Shown: positions 47,901 through 62,900 of the stretch, in pieces | How the letters are laid out: every line of letters begins with the position of its first letter | How positions within the stretch are numbered: position 1 is the first letter of the stretch | Assembly (NCBI GenBank): GCA_963971305.1 | Contig: OZ020311.1 | Span: 5,456,001 to 5,520,000, forward strand | Direction: 5' to 3' | DNA from: Arcuatula senhousia | Taxonomy: Eukaryota > Mollusca > Bivalvia > Mytilida > Mytilidae | Length of the DNA: 64,000 bases | Position numbers and translations under genes: made by a program | The notes under the pieces: model-generated | The model's database searches: none | Told to the model about the DNA's origin: nothing | What the model saw: the letters and a program-made list of their open reading frames with translations, nothing else

Positions 47901-50900
47901 AGAAAGTTAAGTTCAAAACACATTTGATTGTTGAAAAAGACATTTTGAAACCTTTCAGACTTATATATCCTGTAAGGGCATTTAAATAAAATATATTGTA
48001 AAGGTCATTGTTTGAAAATCACATGTATACAAATCTTTTACAGATACTGAACTAGTTGTGGCCACCACACGTATAGAAACGATGTTAGGAGACACAGCTG
48101 TGGCAGTTCACCCACAGGACCCTCGATATAAACATTTACATGGAAAGTTTGTCAAACATCCTTTCATTGACAGGCGAATGCCTATTGTGTGTGATGACTT
48201 TGTTGACATGGAGTTTGGTACAGGTAGGTTCTCTACACTGTGACGGCAGTTTTACTGAGTTGTTTAGTAAAGACCAATTTAATAAAAACTTACATGGAAA
48301 GGTTGTTATGTATTTCTTCATTAACAAATGCATACCCATTGTGTGTGATGACTTTTGTGATATGGATTTTGGTACAGGTAGGTAATAGAATTCACTATAA
48401 AATTTAACTGAGCCCTTAAGATGGTATGAAATTTTAACATTAAATACATGTAATGATGTGGACAAAAACTTATTATCATCCATGAGAAACCAAAGGAGAA
48501 AATGTTTTCTACATGAACATGTTTATGTATTCAATCATATTTAATCATTTACTGTTAAAAAATTTAAAATTGAGCATTGTGTTTAATCTGTGACTTCAAA
48601 AACTGTTAAACTGTGGGAATAATCATGATAATATGCACAAAAATGTTAGAAAGGTTCAGAGCAAAAACAATTTGACTACATTGGCTTAATTTTTATATTG
48701 TTCTTACTATAAAATTTTCAATAAATTCAAATAACTAATAATGCTTCTTTTTATTTCTGTGCTTGTTGTATAGGTGCTGTGAAGATTACTCCTGCTCATG
48801 ACCCAAATGATTATGATGTTGGTAAACGTCACAATCTTCCATTTATCACTATGATTGACGATGAGGGAAACATCACAAATGACTGTGGAGAATTTAGTGT
48901 AGGTTCAAAAAAATATAAAAACAAGATACCCAAAAATAAGATATGATAAAGACTAAATTTAGCGCCTTATTAAGCAAACTTATATTATTGTGGTCAAACT
49001 ATTCTAGCTCAGTTCTTGGATGAACAAGATATAGTAAAAAAAACTTACTTATTACTTCACAATGACATCAACAAATTCTTCAAAAATTGTACTCTTATTA
49101 GAAAAGTATAAAAGTTCATGGAAATTTCGAGTGGTTCTGACAAATTTAACCATGACCACACAGGATACCACAAAGATATTTTAGTTGTTAGTTTCTTTAT
49201 TTTAAGTGATTATGAACAAAAGTTATTGTAGCGGTACTTTGTTTGTTTCATGGTTTTATTTGTCCCCCAGAAAAACAGAATTTGCTGGTTTTTAGCAGTT
49301 TTTCACCAATTCTCAATTCAAAGCCACTTTGGCTAATTATCTTAATATCACAATTGTCAACTTTAAAAAATCATGCTGATTTTCAAATGCAGTAAATTTG
49401 AGCTCTTTCAAAGTATAGTATGCACATTTTGCGATCATTTTATTGATTCCAAAATCTAGTGTCGGTATTGGCTTTATCTCATACCTTGTCCTTTGTTACA
49501 CCTCTGCATTGTTTACCTCTGTCTGTCTGTCTGTCTGTCCTTCCATGGGTCCACATCATAGCTTTCTTAACAGTTTTTTCAGCAACCGCACATCATAGTG
49601 AATTCAAATTTGGTATATGGATTCAGCATGTTCAGTATAAATTACTTATTGCAAATATCATGAATATTGAAATTAGGTCTGTCAAATATCTTCTTCCTGT
49701 TTTCTGACTTTGTCACTTTGGGAGTTAGCAGGGGTATACTGCTTGATCAGTGGCTCACAGATTTCTTGTTTACTTAATGTTTTTAAGCCTTCAGTTGGTT
49801 TGAAATAGTGATTTTATTGTTTTACTTCTGTAATCCATTTATATCTTTGCATAGTAATAGTACTTTCACTTGTCAACTATTTTTATCTTTATAAGGGTAT
49901 GAAGAGATTTGATGCCAGAAAAGCTGTATTGAAGGCTTTGCAGGACAAAGGCTTGTACAGAGAAACTAAGGACAATCCTATGGTGGTTCCCATCTGCAGG
50001 TAAGGTACTGGAGGCTTTTAAAATGTTACACAGTCTGAGAAATTAGGACTGGCCCACTTGCCCCTTGCCAGTAAAAATCCTTTCAGGCAAGTGAAATTTT
50101 GAGGAATTTTGTATTGGATTAATAGAACAAAAACTAAAAAATCAAGGATTCAGGAAAGTGAATCTCAAATCCTATTTTCTTTGACTGAATGTATCCCTCA
50201 GAAAGAAGGACAAATCAACATAATATATTTATAGGTTGATTATGTGATGTAGCCTGAATCAGCTATTTTTTGTACTTGTGTATTTTGAATTTCTAGTCAG
50301 CCAAAGTTATTTTTTGTGTGAATAGCAATTATTCAAAGTTATTTAGAATGATAATTTTATACAAAGCTGTAAAAATCTGCCTTTTTTTTTTGGCAACAAA
50401 ATAAAGTTTAGGAATTTTTGCTCTGCTTATGATATGTATTTCATTATATATCTTTATCTTTATTTGCAAAATACACCCATATGGGTCAAAGCAAAAACAA
50501 AAACATGTAAAATACAAAACATATACAGAAAACAACAGAGTATACAGAATATTAACATAATTATGGAGTTATATTTTTGAGAACATTTTGACCAATGTGG
50601 ACCCTATTTTCGTAGTCGCATACAATTGGAATCAGTTCTATATCGGGATTCAAAATTCGTTGCATATGTATAATTTTATTATTTAAGTCAATGTTTTGAT
50701 TTAAATTTAATTTATTAAACATAATTTGTCTTAATTGTTTGTTATTGTTACAATACAGAAGAAAATGATATTCATCTTCAACAACTTTACATACAGAGCA
50801 CAGTCTATTTTCTCTTTTAATATTTCTGTATCTTCCTAATTCTATATTTAATTTGTGGTCGCTGACTCTTAATTGTGTTATTAATTGTCTGTTTTTAAAA

Positions 50901-53900
50901 CTTGTTTCTTTTAATAAATATTTTTCTAAACCAAATTCAGTCTTTAATTGTTTGTATAAAAATAATTTAGAATCATCGGTCAAGCTGGCTAATTTCTGCA
51001 TTATTATATTTTTGTAGTTATCTTCTATTTTTTGTTTAAAATTACTTTTTAATTTATTTTTAATTTTCAAAAAGGGTTTGTCCAAATTCTCAAATTCTGT
51101 GATATCTAATTCAAATTCTTCAAAAATTTTGGAAGCAAGGGTGTACCACGAGTACATTCCTTCATTGTGTAGATTTTTGTTTACAATATATGCTTCTTTT
51201 AACAAAGGGTTAATCTTTTCAGAGTTTAGATAAAAATAAACCTGCAAAATTGATAGGTTTTATGTTATTAACATTTATTCATGTGCAGCACCTAACTTGA
51301 TGTTTATTCCTTTCCATTACTTACAGTCGATCTAAAGATATTATAGAACCCTTATTGAAGCCTCAATGGTATGTCAGCATGCAGACAATGTCAGAAGCTG
51401 CTGTCAAGGTTAGTGCTGTATTTTGTTGAGGTACTAACTAAGTGGTGTATTCCATGCTGTGATATTAATATAACTTAAAGTACATGTAGATCAAAGGTTT
51501 CATTAAAAGTTTAAAAGATATCAAATCTGGTTTCTCTTGTAGAAAAATTTGGTACCCCATTAACAATACAGTGTCTTTCGATGTATTAATGGGGGGTAAT
51601 TATTTAAGGGTTTAACATACTTATTCACTTATGGTTTATATTTAACACAGGCAGTGAGAGATGGAGACCTGAAGATTATCCCAGATATGCATCATACAAC
51701 ATGGTATAAATGGCTAGAAAACTCAAGGTAAAAATCCAGCACCGAGGATATCGACCATGTGCAGTACAAGGAAAATCATTTGTGATGCCATGAAGCAGAT
51801 AGTTTTGAGAACACACTAAAAACAAATAAATGCACAAGACACATATTTAATGTTAATTTATTATTTTTCCTTGGGTACCAATTTTCGTTGTTTTCATGGG
51901 TGGGCTTAACACAATGATAAGGAAATTTTACATTGATCTTATTCCTGAGACTTTAGAACCACGAATTTTAAGAATTCATGATCTGAAACTTTTTCTTCAA
52001 ACCAGGAAAACTTAAGATTCTTAATCCTTACTGACTTGAAATAAAATTATGTTTATTTAATCATTTTCCTTTCATGTTCATCTCTTTGATATAACACAAT
52101 TTGCATACAACCCGTCGGATTTAACTATGGACTTTCGATTGAAGCGTGCAAACACAACAATGAAATTTATGTCATCATGAACAAGCCAATCGGTAACAAA
52201 AATCGCAAATCATCACAGTGGGAAAAACCAACGTCAGCCAGATTATTCATCAATATCCAATCAGATTTAATGTTTGCACGACCCATTCATTCAATCAATG
52301 TATTTTTATGTAATCAAATGTAACGATTTGTGGTTTTTGTAAACGTTTTGCCTTGTTCATGACGACGTAAATTTTCATTGTTGAGTTTGAACACTTCACT
52401 TTACGCTACAATCGAAAGTCCATAGTTAAATAGGATGGGTTGTATTGTTCCCCTTTGGACTAAACTAACTATTTCAAAATATATTATTCTATTTTAAAAG
52501 GTTAGTTGATGTAATCTATCAAAATTTTCATTCTCCTAATGTTCTTCATTATTGCTTGTTTTCAGTGATATTCTTAATATACTAAACATTATGTCTTTTT
52601 TCAGAGATTGGTGTATATCCCGACAGTTATGGTGGGGGCATCGTATACCTGCCTACTTTGTTACTGTGGATGATCCTAATGTACCACAAGGAACAGTAAG
52701 ATCAGTATTGTATCTTAGATCTGTCAATGAAAATTCATTCTGACCTGGTCACACGGACATGGTTTAAAGGTTACCTTTTATCATATGAAGAAATCATTCA
52801 GGGGAAATAATTTGACCTAGATTTTTTCCTATATGGACTTATATATAAACCAGGGGATATCCTTTTGGGAGCTTGCTTGAAGTATTCCTAGAGCCATTTA
52901 AGCCAAGCTTTGTATATGAATAAGACTTTAAATGTAGGTTATCCTTTTCTTAATGCATGCATTAGCCATTCTTTGCATTAACAGAGACATTATTTTTCTC
53001 AGATAATTCATTTAATTTAGATAATAAGAATATTTTGTTCTTACTTCTAGGACACAGATGACAATTATTGGATAGTTGCCAGAAGTGAGGAGGAGGCTAA
53101 AAAGCAAGCTGCTGAGAAATTCAATGTCCCTGTGGAGAAGATTACATTAAAACAAGGTTAGACATATACATGTATTTTATTGCTGTAGAGATATATGTAA
53201 TCATGCCCTGAATTGAGGACAGGAAAGTCTTATTGTTAGGCCCTAAATTGAGGACAGGGAAGCCTTATTGTTTTCACTTTGACTGTTCATCTGTCAATAA
53301 TTGTTTGTGATCAGTTGAACTCCAAAACTCTTGAAATTTCCATTTGAGAAATTGCATATTAAAATTGTATGAAAATCTGTCTAATATTTTGAAAAAACTT
53401 ATATTTTTTGCCAAGGTGTCTTTCCTGACTTTTATTATTATTATCATAGTTAAAAGTTGACAACAACACTTCCCAAAATGCAAAGTCTATTTAATTTGAT
53501 CGACTAGTTTCAGCAGTTACCTGCCGTCATCAGGACAATTTTACATAGAAATTATTTAGCTTAAGTAGAATTGTAGGCTTACAAAATGTGACGTCATATA
53601 ACACCATGGTAACCATAAGCAACAAGGTTTTTTCATTGGTAAATTGAAATGTTACTCTAAACAAAAATATAATAGAAACTTTATGGTCATTGATCACAGA
53701 ATATGGGGGATGTTATACTAAGGTTTACTGATTTCATTATTAAACTTTATACCCTTATATACCATGATATAAACAAACAAAAATCATCACAAAGTATACT
53801 TCTTGAATCAGTTTTATGGTTTGGTGATTGCAGGAAAAATAAATGTTGCAAGATGGGCATTATGTCTTTAAGCATATTCTTGTTTTTCTTTCAGATGAGG

Positions 53901-56900
53901 ATGTTTTAGACACATGGTTTTCATCAGGGATTTTCCCCTTTTCTATTTTTGGATGGCCTGATCAGGTATATTACATAAAGTATTGAATATTTACAGATCC
54001 AAGCTCAGTTTATTTGGACAAATGATTTTACTGGTTAATAACAAAAAATCATCAAAACATTTCTAAATTAAAAGAAGACCAAAAAATTTACATTGGAAAA
54101 AAATGTACATTTTCTTTTCTCAAGAATTGAATTGTTATAGTATATTTAAAAAAGATTCTGTATAGTTTAGAATAAATACAAAAAAAGATTCTGTATGTGT
54201 AAAAATATTCACTGATTTAGCAGAGTCACTCATGAATAATACAATATCTAACGTTAAAGGTTGTACATAGACTGTTAAGTTACAGCAATTAAAAGCATTT
54301 CAGATTTTATAAAAGAAATATTTATGTTTCACTACTAATAATGTAATTAATAAACATGTTCCATTTTAGACTAAAGAGTTGGAGGCCTTCTACCCTGGTG
54401 CACTTCTAGAGACAGGTCATGACATTTTATTTTTCTGGGTAGCCAGGATGGTTATGATGGGACTACAGCTGATGGGAAAACTTCCATTTAAAGAGGTATT
54501 TAAACCATTTAAAAAAGTATTACTCTATTTTATTGACCGGGTTGGTCACGGGTCAATTATTTCGGTTTTCTTCATTTAAATCCTACCTAAACCCACCAAA
54601 AAATTAAGCTCCGCCCAACCTTGTGAATAAAATAGAGTAATAATTAAGTGCTTTTCTCTGTAAGAATCAGGCAATGGGTGAATCATGATTTAAAAAAACA
54701 CACGTGTTTGACTTCACAATACTGTTCAAAATGCTTTAAAAGACACCAAAAATGCATTGGCACGACTCAAAAGTGTCAGTAATTTGAGATATATTTTGGT
54801 TGAAATGCATATAAAATTTCAATTAAAGGGAGATAACTCTGTAAAGTCAGCTAAAATCTCCATTATTCTGACATAATTTTTTCTCCATCCTCTGACACTC
54901 AAGACAAAAACTAATGACTGTTTCTTCATTATAAGGCTATTTTTGAATGCCCTTTCATTGTCAAATCGGTGCGTTTTTATAATCATGATTCAAAATTTTT
55001 CAATATTGCTTGATTCTTACAGAGAACTGCACTTAAGGCAATGACATAAACATTTTTTTAAAACTGTGTCTCACTCTGATAAGTATTTCTTCTATCAAAG
55101 ACTCATCGGAGAAATCTTGCCAAAATATAACGTCAAAAACTTATCAATGTATGAAGAAGTATCAAAACTAAATACATTGAAATAAGTGCCAAAAAACAAA
55201 ACTAGAACTACCTTTAAAAATACTTTTTAATTCAGATTTTAAATAATCTTAAATATTTTATCAAGAAAGAGTAATGATTTTAAAAAAAAACCAGAAGGTA
55301 CCAAATGTATATATACTCCATTCACTGTAAAGACCCCTTTTTAGGGTTCCATAAGAGTAGGCTCAATGGAGGCGGCTACAAAGACAACATTCACAAATTG
55401 TAAACTGGATAGGAATTCATTTAAGCATTAAGCTTTTTTTTATTCCAGAATAAATAAAGATAATATATCTGAACAGATGGTTATGTTAAGAAAACTAACT
55501 AAGATGTTGCTAAAGAGTCTGAGAAAGCTCTAATTATCAGTTGTAAGGTATTTTTTATTTTGTAGGTTTATTTACATGCAATGGTGAGAGATGCTCATGG
55601 AAGGAAAATGAGTAAATCATTAGGAAATGTTATAGATCCTTTAGATGTCATATTTGGTACCTCTCTAGAAGTAAGTCATGTTGTTTAAAATTTTAAATTA
55701 ATAAGGTTCTGCATTGGGACTTTGTATACGATATTGAGATGTGGAATAAGTGTATGCGACACAACAAACATAAACAAACAGCAATTCAAAAAATCACAAC
55801 GGAAAACAGCAAGCAGTCTTCAACATGACCATAGGTCACTGCTTACCGTCTTGCATTCGCCCAAGACTTATAATACAATACAAAAGTATCAAAACCAATC
55901 CCTAAATCATCAACGAAAGACTCAATTCTTGACATAAAACAGTAAACATAGAATGACAAGGACAAACAAAGGCTTTGGCAAAGTTTCCTGGCTTGTAACT
56001 GATTTGTAATCAATTTCTCATGAATAGTAGTAAACTTATTAATTGTTTACTTTGATTCAGGAGCAGATTCATAAATAAGTAATTTCCCCCTCCCTCAAAA
56101 AATTTTTTTTTGCAAATTAATGAAATATTTATTTTTAAAAAATATATTTTTTTAAATCCTAGTGGATCTTTTCATGGGCTTCCATGGGGTTAAAAACAAC
56201 CTGCAACCTCTCAGTGGTGACTTCATACTTCCGTTTGGTTAAAAACTATTTACCTTTAAGATTTATTGAATTGCACTGCAACTTTATTAAAATTATGCCT
56301 AAAAAATTGACCACAAAGTGGTGTTTAAAGGGACCTAGCAACCTCAGAGGGTTACCCTATAGGAGCCTTCAGTTTGACTTTGCTAAAATTTAGTTGGCTC
56401 TCACCTCCTAGAAGAAAGTCTATAATATTTATATGAAAATGGCAAAAATGTTAAACTGAAATTAATAAATGCATACTTAACAGAAAAAAATATCAATTGA
56501 AAACCCAACAGAAAAAAATATCATTTGAAAACCAAGCTCACTGTTTTGAAAATCTCATAATGTTAAATTATATTGTAATTAAAAAAAAACCCAGATTTAG
56601 GGTTCACAATCAAACACCATTAAGCAATTAGAGTATGTTAAAGATAAAAGGAAAAAGAGAAAGTAAACAAGTACATTTTACTTGAAAAAAATATTCTTTA
56701 AATATTCTTGGTGATTTTATTTTGTATCCCCACATTTTAAAAAATTTGTGAAAAAGTGTTCCAAAATTATATTTCCACAAAATTTATTATTATTTTCTAG
56801 GATTTACACAAGAGATTAGAAGATGGAAACTTGGATGAAAAAGAGATAGTAAAAGCCAGAGCAGGACAGAAAGCTGATTATCCCAATGGTATACCTGAAT

Positions 56901-59900
56901 GTGGAACAGATGCCCTTAGATTTGCACTGGTGGCCTATACATCTCAAGGTATAATAGCTTTCCATTTAAGTCATATAGTGATTCATTATTAGCCCCCCCC
57001 CTTTGAAAAAGAGAGAAATATATCATATACTGGTTTACATCTGTTCGTCCTTCTGTCTGCCTACAAGATAACTTTTACAATAGTTTTTTTAGCAACTACT
57101 TATTATTGCCACTTAAATTTTTTTATGTATGACTAAAGTATGAGGTCCTGTTTTATTTATATATTTGACTTTAATTTTTATAGGGAGAGATATAAACCTA
57201 GACGTCCTGAGAGTTCAAGGGTACAGATTTTTCTGTAATAAGTTATGGAATGCTACCAAATTTGCCATGATTGCTTTAGGGGATTCTTTCCAACCGCAGG
57301 CTGACCATCAGGTAACAAAAATTTAATCAAGGAATACTTCCTGGGCAATTTTTAAGATTTATAGGTTCTTTCATAAGCTTTGGGAAAGACCAGCTGATCT
57401 TTCACAAGTGATAGAATTTTTCAGTCTTTTTGGGAGTGGAGTGCAGGGGAACAAGCCAAAAAATCCAAAAAATTCTATCACGCTCAAAAGATCATTGCTG
57501 GTTTTCCAAGAACGCTTGTAAGTACCTATTTCTGTCGCAAAATAAATTTTAATATAAAGAACCCCTAGTTGGATTCATTCCAAAAACTGAGAGTTTTAAA
57601 TAACATTTCATTTCATTGTTCGGCATCATCAATTAATATCAATACCCACAAATTTATTGGTTAATTGACCAGTGTCAGATTGCTGCACAAGCTCCCATCT
57701 CAACCTGGTCATTTCACACTGAAGAGAGGTACATGTATAACAGAAGAAAAGATACTGTCCTTATTAAAAAAATCAGAATTATGCTAAAGCAAATACATCT
57801 TTAATAACAGATATTTTGTAGTATCAAGTAAGGAATAGCTAAAAAGAAATTCATAATGTACATGTATATTTTTGTATTCTTCATACTGTACAGCTAATGA
57901 AAAAATAACTCTTTTTGACAAAAATGTCTCCTCCAAAAAAAACCCCAAACACATTGTCTATTCAACTCCTCTGAAACTACTAAGCAAAGAGCTTGATAGC
58001 TAGAACACTGTTAACAATGTGTATACAAATAGGAAACTTTGATCCTTAAAATTTACTTGAGTTGAAATCCTTTGTACTTAAAAGATTTTGGAACCTCAAA
58101 ATTGATTTTTAATTGTACCGAAAAATTTTAATTTTTTTTTTGGCAGGAAAAAACAAAAATTTATGATTGGTTATTTATTTGTTTGTTTTTGTTTTTCAGT
58201 TATGTGGTAAGGAGAAAGAAATGGATATGTGGATCCTAAGTAGAATGTCATATGCCATAGAACAGGCTAATATAGGGTTCAATAATTATGACTTCCAAAC
58301 AGCCACAACAGCATGTTATAACTTCTGGTTGTACGAACTTTGTGATTGGTATTTGGTAAGTTATTGTCATATGCCATAGAATGAGAAGATATGTCAAATA
58401 ACTAGAATTTCCATGACGGGATGTTATAACTTCTGGTTGTATGGACTTTGTTCTTGGTACTTAATAAGATTTCAATTGTACTTTATGTAATATGATTCTT
58501 ATCAAGCAATTGATTTAAGAGAATATGAGCCAGAGACATTGTGTAATAAAGCTACTCATTCAGCTATGAAGACAGAAACCTGTAATGAATTGTTTTATAG
58601 AACCACAGGATCTGCTTAATACCCCTGTAGGTGTTTTTCTCGGTTGTGGAAATTTTATTTTTTCTCGTTGTCGAAAAAAAAAGGTTTGTTTTGCAAAATG
58701 TAATTATACCCCCGGTAAACAAAGTTTGGGGGCCGTCCGTCTGTCCGCATTACTCGTAAGCGCTTCTCCTCCTAAACGGCTTGAAGGATTTTGCTGAAAC
58801 TTAAAATGGAAGGAAGAACATGATATGTAGATGTGCATGAAGAATTTTCATTGCAATCAGACATCATTCAGGGGAGAAAATTAGACTTAGACTTTTTAAA
58901 TACATGATTCTATGAGAGACATCGTAAGCGCAACTTCTCCTAAACTGCTGGAAGGATTTTGATGAAACTTTTTTTGAAGGAAGTACATTATATGTAGATG
59001 TGTATGAAGAATTTTTATCGCAATCTGACATCATTCAAGTGAGATAATTGGACTTAGACTTTTTATATACATTATTCAATGGGAGACCCCGCAAGCGCAA
59101 CTTCTCCTAAACCACTTGATGGATTTTGATGAAACTTTACATGAAGAAAGTACATTATCATCTGTAGATATGCATGCAGAATTTGTTTTGCTCTTCGTTA
59201 TCATCGAGGGGAGATAACTTGACTTGAGATTTTTTTTCTAAAATTTGTATCCTGGTTTTTGCCGTGAATATAATGAAATTTCAATTACAGAGAAACAAAA
59301 CACACTTGAACCAGTAACTGATGAGCACACTTCCCTTAACCACTATGAACCTAAGCTTTTGAATTTGACTTCATAAATTTGTAAGCAAAGCATTCTGATT
59401 TATGTTTAGCATACAGATGATTTGTTTTTTAATTTTTCTGGAGAACCGCTTAATCTCAGCGTGACTCTTCACACTATTTAATTTTCTGTCAAGGGATTTT
59501 GATAATTTTATCAATGATATTACAAAAGAAAACGCTGATATCATGTGTGTTGGTGATATGTGTACTAATGGGTCATCTTTGTGTTATCTTTACAGGAATA
59601 CATTAAACCATTAATTTATGGGAGCAATGAAGAAGAGAAAACAGTGACCAGAAATGTACTGTATACCTGTCTTGATGTTGGTCTTAGACTGTTACATCCT
59701 TTTATGCCCTTCGTGACAGAAGAGCTCTACCAGCGGTTACCAAGGAGATCTGATAAACATGCACCCAGTATTTGTATAGCACCATACCCTCATGTTGATA
59801 CAGTAAGTCCTGATAAGCAAAGAAAGTGAAGTTCTCCTTGTAAAAAGTCTGCCATGCAGTAAAACTTGTATATAAAGACTTGTCAAAGGTCAGCAACATA

Positions 59901-62900
59901 AAGGTCACCATGGACAGATGGTTCAAGTACAGTAAAAATCTGATTTGTGATAAACTTTCTCAAGTCTAACCATTGTAAATCTAAATATTTATATACTACA
60001 TGTAGGTGTTTCTGAAACACATATATGAATTAACCTGCATCTTTACACAAATGTATGTTTGAATATAAAGCAGTAGCTTGTGTTCGACATTGAAACCCAG
60101 GAAGCCCTAGGTAGGAAAAATTTTGCTCACATGGGGCAGAACAAGAACAACCTAGGTAATGCCATAGTAACATAATAAATAACCTAGGTTGTTATGAATG
60201 TACACTTTTATTAGTTAAAAAGATCATTGACCAATACAAAACAGAGGTCACCCACGTTCCAAACTTTTAAATTTCAACCCAGGAAAAATAATCTACCAAG
60301 GCTGCCTAGGGAGGGAATCTCGAACGAGCTCTTTGAAAGACTTTAAAAAATATAGAATATTTTTAAATGGTGTATTTTAATTATTTACAGCTGTCAACTG
60401 ATAATGTAGTGCACAATAAGAATTTTTGAAATCTGCTAATTCATTGAAAATGTTGTATTTTTTAGTACCAACACAGAAACACAAGTTTAGAAGGAGAAGT
60501 TGATCTGGTCCAGAATGTGGTGAAAAGTATTAGATCTATACGAGCTGATTATAACCTAGTCAATAAAAATAAAACAGATGGTAGGTTGAAATATATTCGA
60601 TTTTATGAAAGTAGTTAAATTGTTAAAAGTTAGACCTGACATAATAACCTCCCACTCATGAGAGAGAGGTTGATGTCTTGTCTGTTCATCTTTTCACAAT
60701 TTTTCTAAACAAATTTTTTGGCTTCCAAATTTCAAAGTTAGCACACATGTCTAGTATGATAAGTTTCGCCTTGTCTCCCCTTTATAGGTCATTCCTGATT
60801 TCTGAGCTGACTTATTTTAAAGATCAAAAACAAAAAATAAATTTAAAGGTGATACTTCAGAAACAAATTCTCCTGCCAAAAGGTACAACGATCTGAATGA
60901 ATGATTGATTGATTGATTGATCGACCGATTATCTTTTTCTTTGCAGTGTACTTAAAATGTGATACTGCAGAAACGGCCTCTTCATTAGAAAGATATAAAG
61001 GTCTTATCGAAGGCTTGACGTTTTCTAAAAAGATAGAAATATTACACAGTGATAGTCCACCAAAGGGATGTGCTGTCCAAACTGTGTCGGCTAAGTGTGA
61101 ATCACATGTCATGTTAAAGGTGAGATCATCATTTCTTCCGAAAATGACTGTTTTCAATGCGAGATGACCAGGTTGAGATGCGAGCACGTGCAGCGATCTC
61201 ACACTGGTCAATTAACCAATAATAACCGCCGGTACTGATATTGATCGATGATGTCGACCAATGAAATGCAATGTTATTTTAAATTCTCGGTTTTTAGAAT
61301 GATGTCACCTAAGGTTTCAGAATATACAAAAAATGATTTTTAAGGAAGAAATAGGTACTTACACGCGTTCTTGGACAACCGGCCATGATCTTTCACTCGT
61401 GATAGAATTTTTTGGGTCTTTTGACTCGTTCTGCTGCGCTCCACTCGCAAAAAGACTGAAAAATTCTATCACTCATGAAAGATCTGCTGGTCTTTTCCAA
61501 GAACTTATGTAAGAACCTATAAATGTATGAGAAGGACGGGATAGGGGGTTGAGGGATGGGTAACAGGGGTTATGTTTAAAATGAGGTCATCATACTTAAG
61601 ATTGATGCAAAGGAAAACAAATTAGTCATTTGAATGTCCAAAGATTATCAGTAAACATAAAAGACAACAACAAAAATCACATACACGTTAAACATATTGC
61701 AATCATCGATGTGAACTGAAGTTGAAAGAAAAATGAACGTGCATGTTCAAAAAGGGTTGAATGTCAATTTAAAAAAAAAATGCTGCTCAGGTAATCTTTG
61801 CACGAATAATTCAGTGACTGGGTAGAGCTGTCCTCATTTCTTGGTGAAAGCAAGTTGGTCCATAAGGAAAACTTTGGTACTTGGTTCTCTTTTGTTTCTT
61901 AAACAATATAAATCAAATTCTTGTACTACATTAAGGTTACATTTTTCAATCATCAAGAAAACCCAAATATAGCTGTCTAACAATAAGATATCTTTTAACA
62001 TATATTTATCCCAATGAACGTGCTTCAAGCACATCTGGTAGCTTTTCCATATCATACAATAAAAGCTCTTGGCATGTCATATGAATTTATTTATTTCTCC
62101 TATGTAAATCTCCTACTCATGCAAAACATTAAATCAAGATCATATCAATTTATCCATGTAAAATTTAGCCATTTTCTAATTAAAGCAAGAGAACAGTTTT
62201 AATAAGTCCCAATGCTTAGTACGAGGATACACCAGATGATTGTTTTGTACTCACTATGATGAAGAAGAGCTTATATTTATTTTAGGGTATAATTGATGTT
62301 CCAAAAGAAATCAGTAAGCTCAACAGTAAGAAGGAGAGACTATGTGGACAGTTACAGAAACTAAAGGATGCCGCAGGGAAGGAGGATTACAGTATAAAAG
62401 TACCGGAGGAGGTCCGACAACAGAACTCACAGAAGGTAATTTATAAATGGGGAATTGGAATAAGTATGAAGATGTAAAAGAAATATCAGTGTGAGAACTA
62501 TCAGTGTAAGTAGCGCAAAAGCTAAAACTAAACATTTTGAAGATGCAAAAGCAATGTTAGTTAAGAAATAAAGTCTTGAATATGCACATAAGCTAAGATT
62601 TATCGTAGATATGATGTTAATAAGCTTAGAATTATCTTTGTCAGATAAGCTATTCAAGGTATTACAGTTAAAGATTACAGTTATTTTTAATATGTATTTA
62701 TCAAGCTAAGAAATTTAATAGTCGTGGTGCATTTAATCTTAGAGATGTCATGATGACATATGTTTATACTATAGAGTAATCTAAGTTAAGACCATGAAGA
62801 CATGCTAGGAATTTGTTTCAGTCATATTAGAATTTTGCCATTAACTAACTTTCAGTGTTTGTTAAAAAGGTAATACTTCTCTGAAATATATAATTTGATT

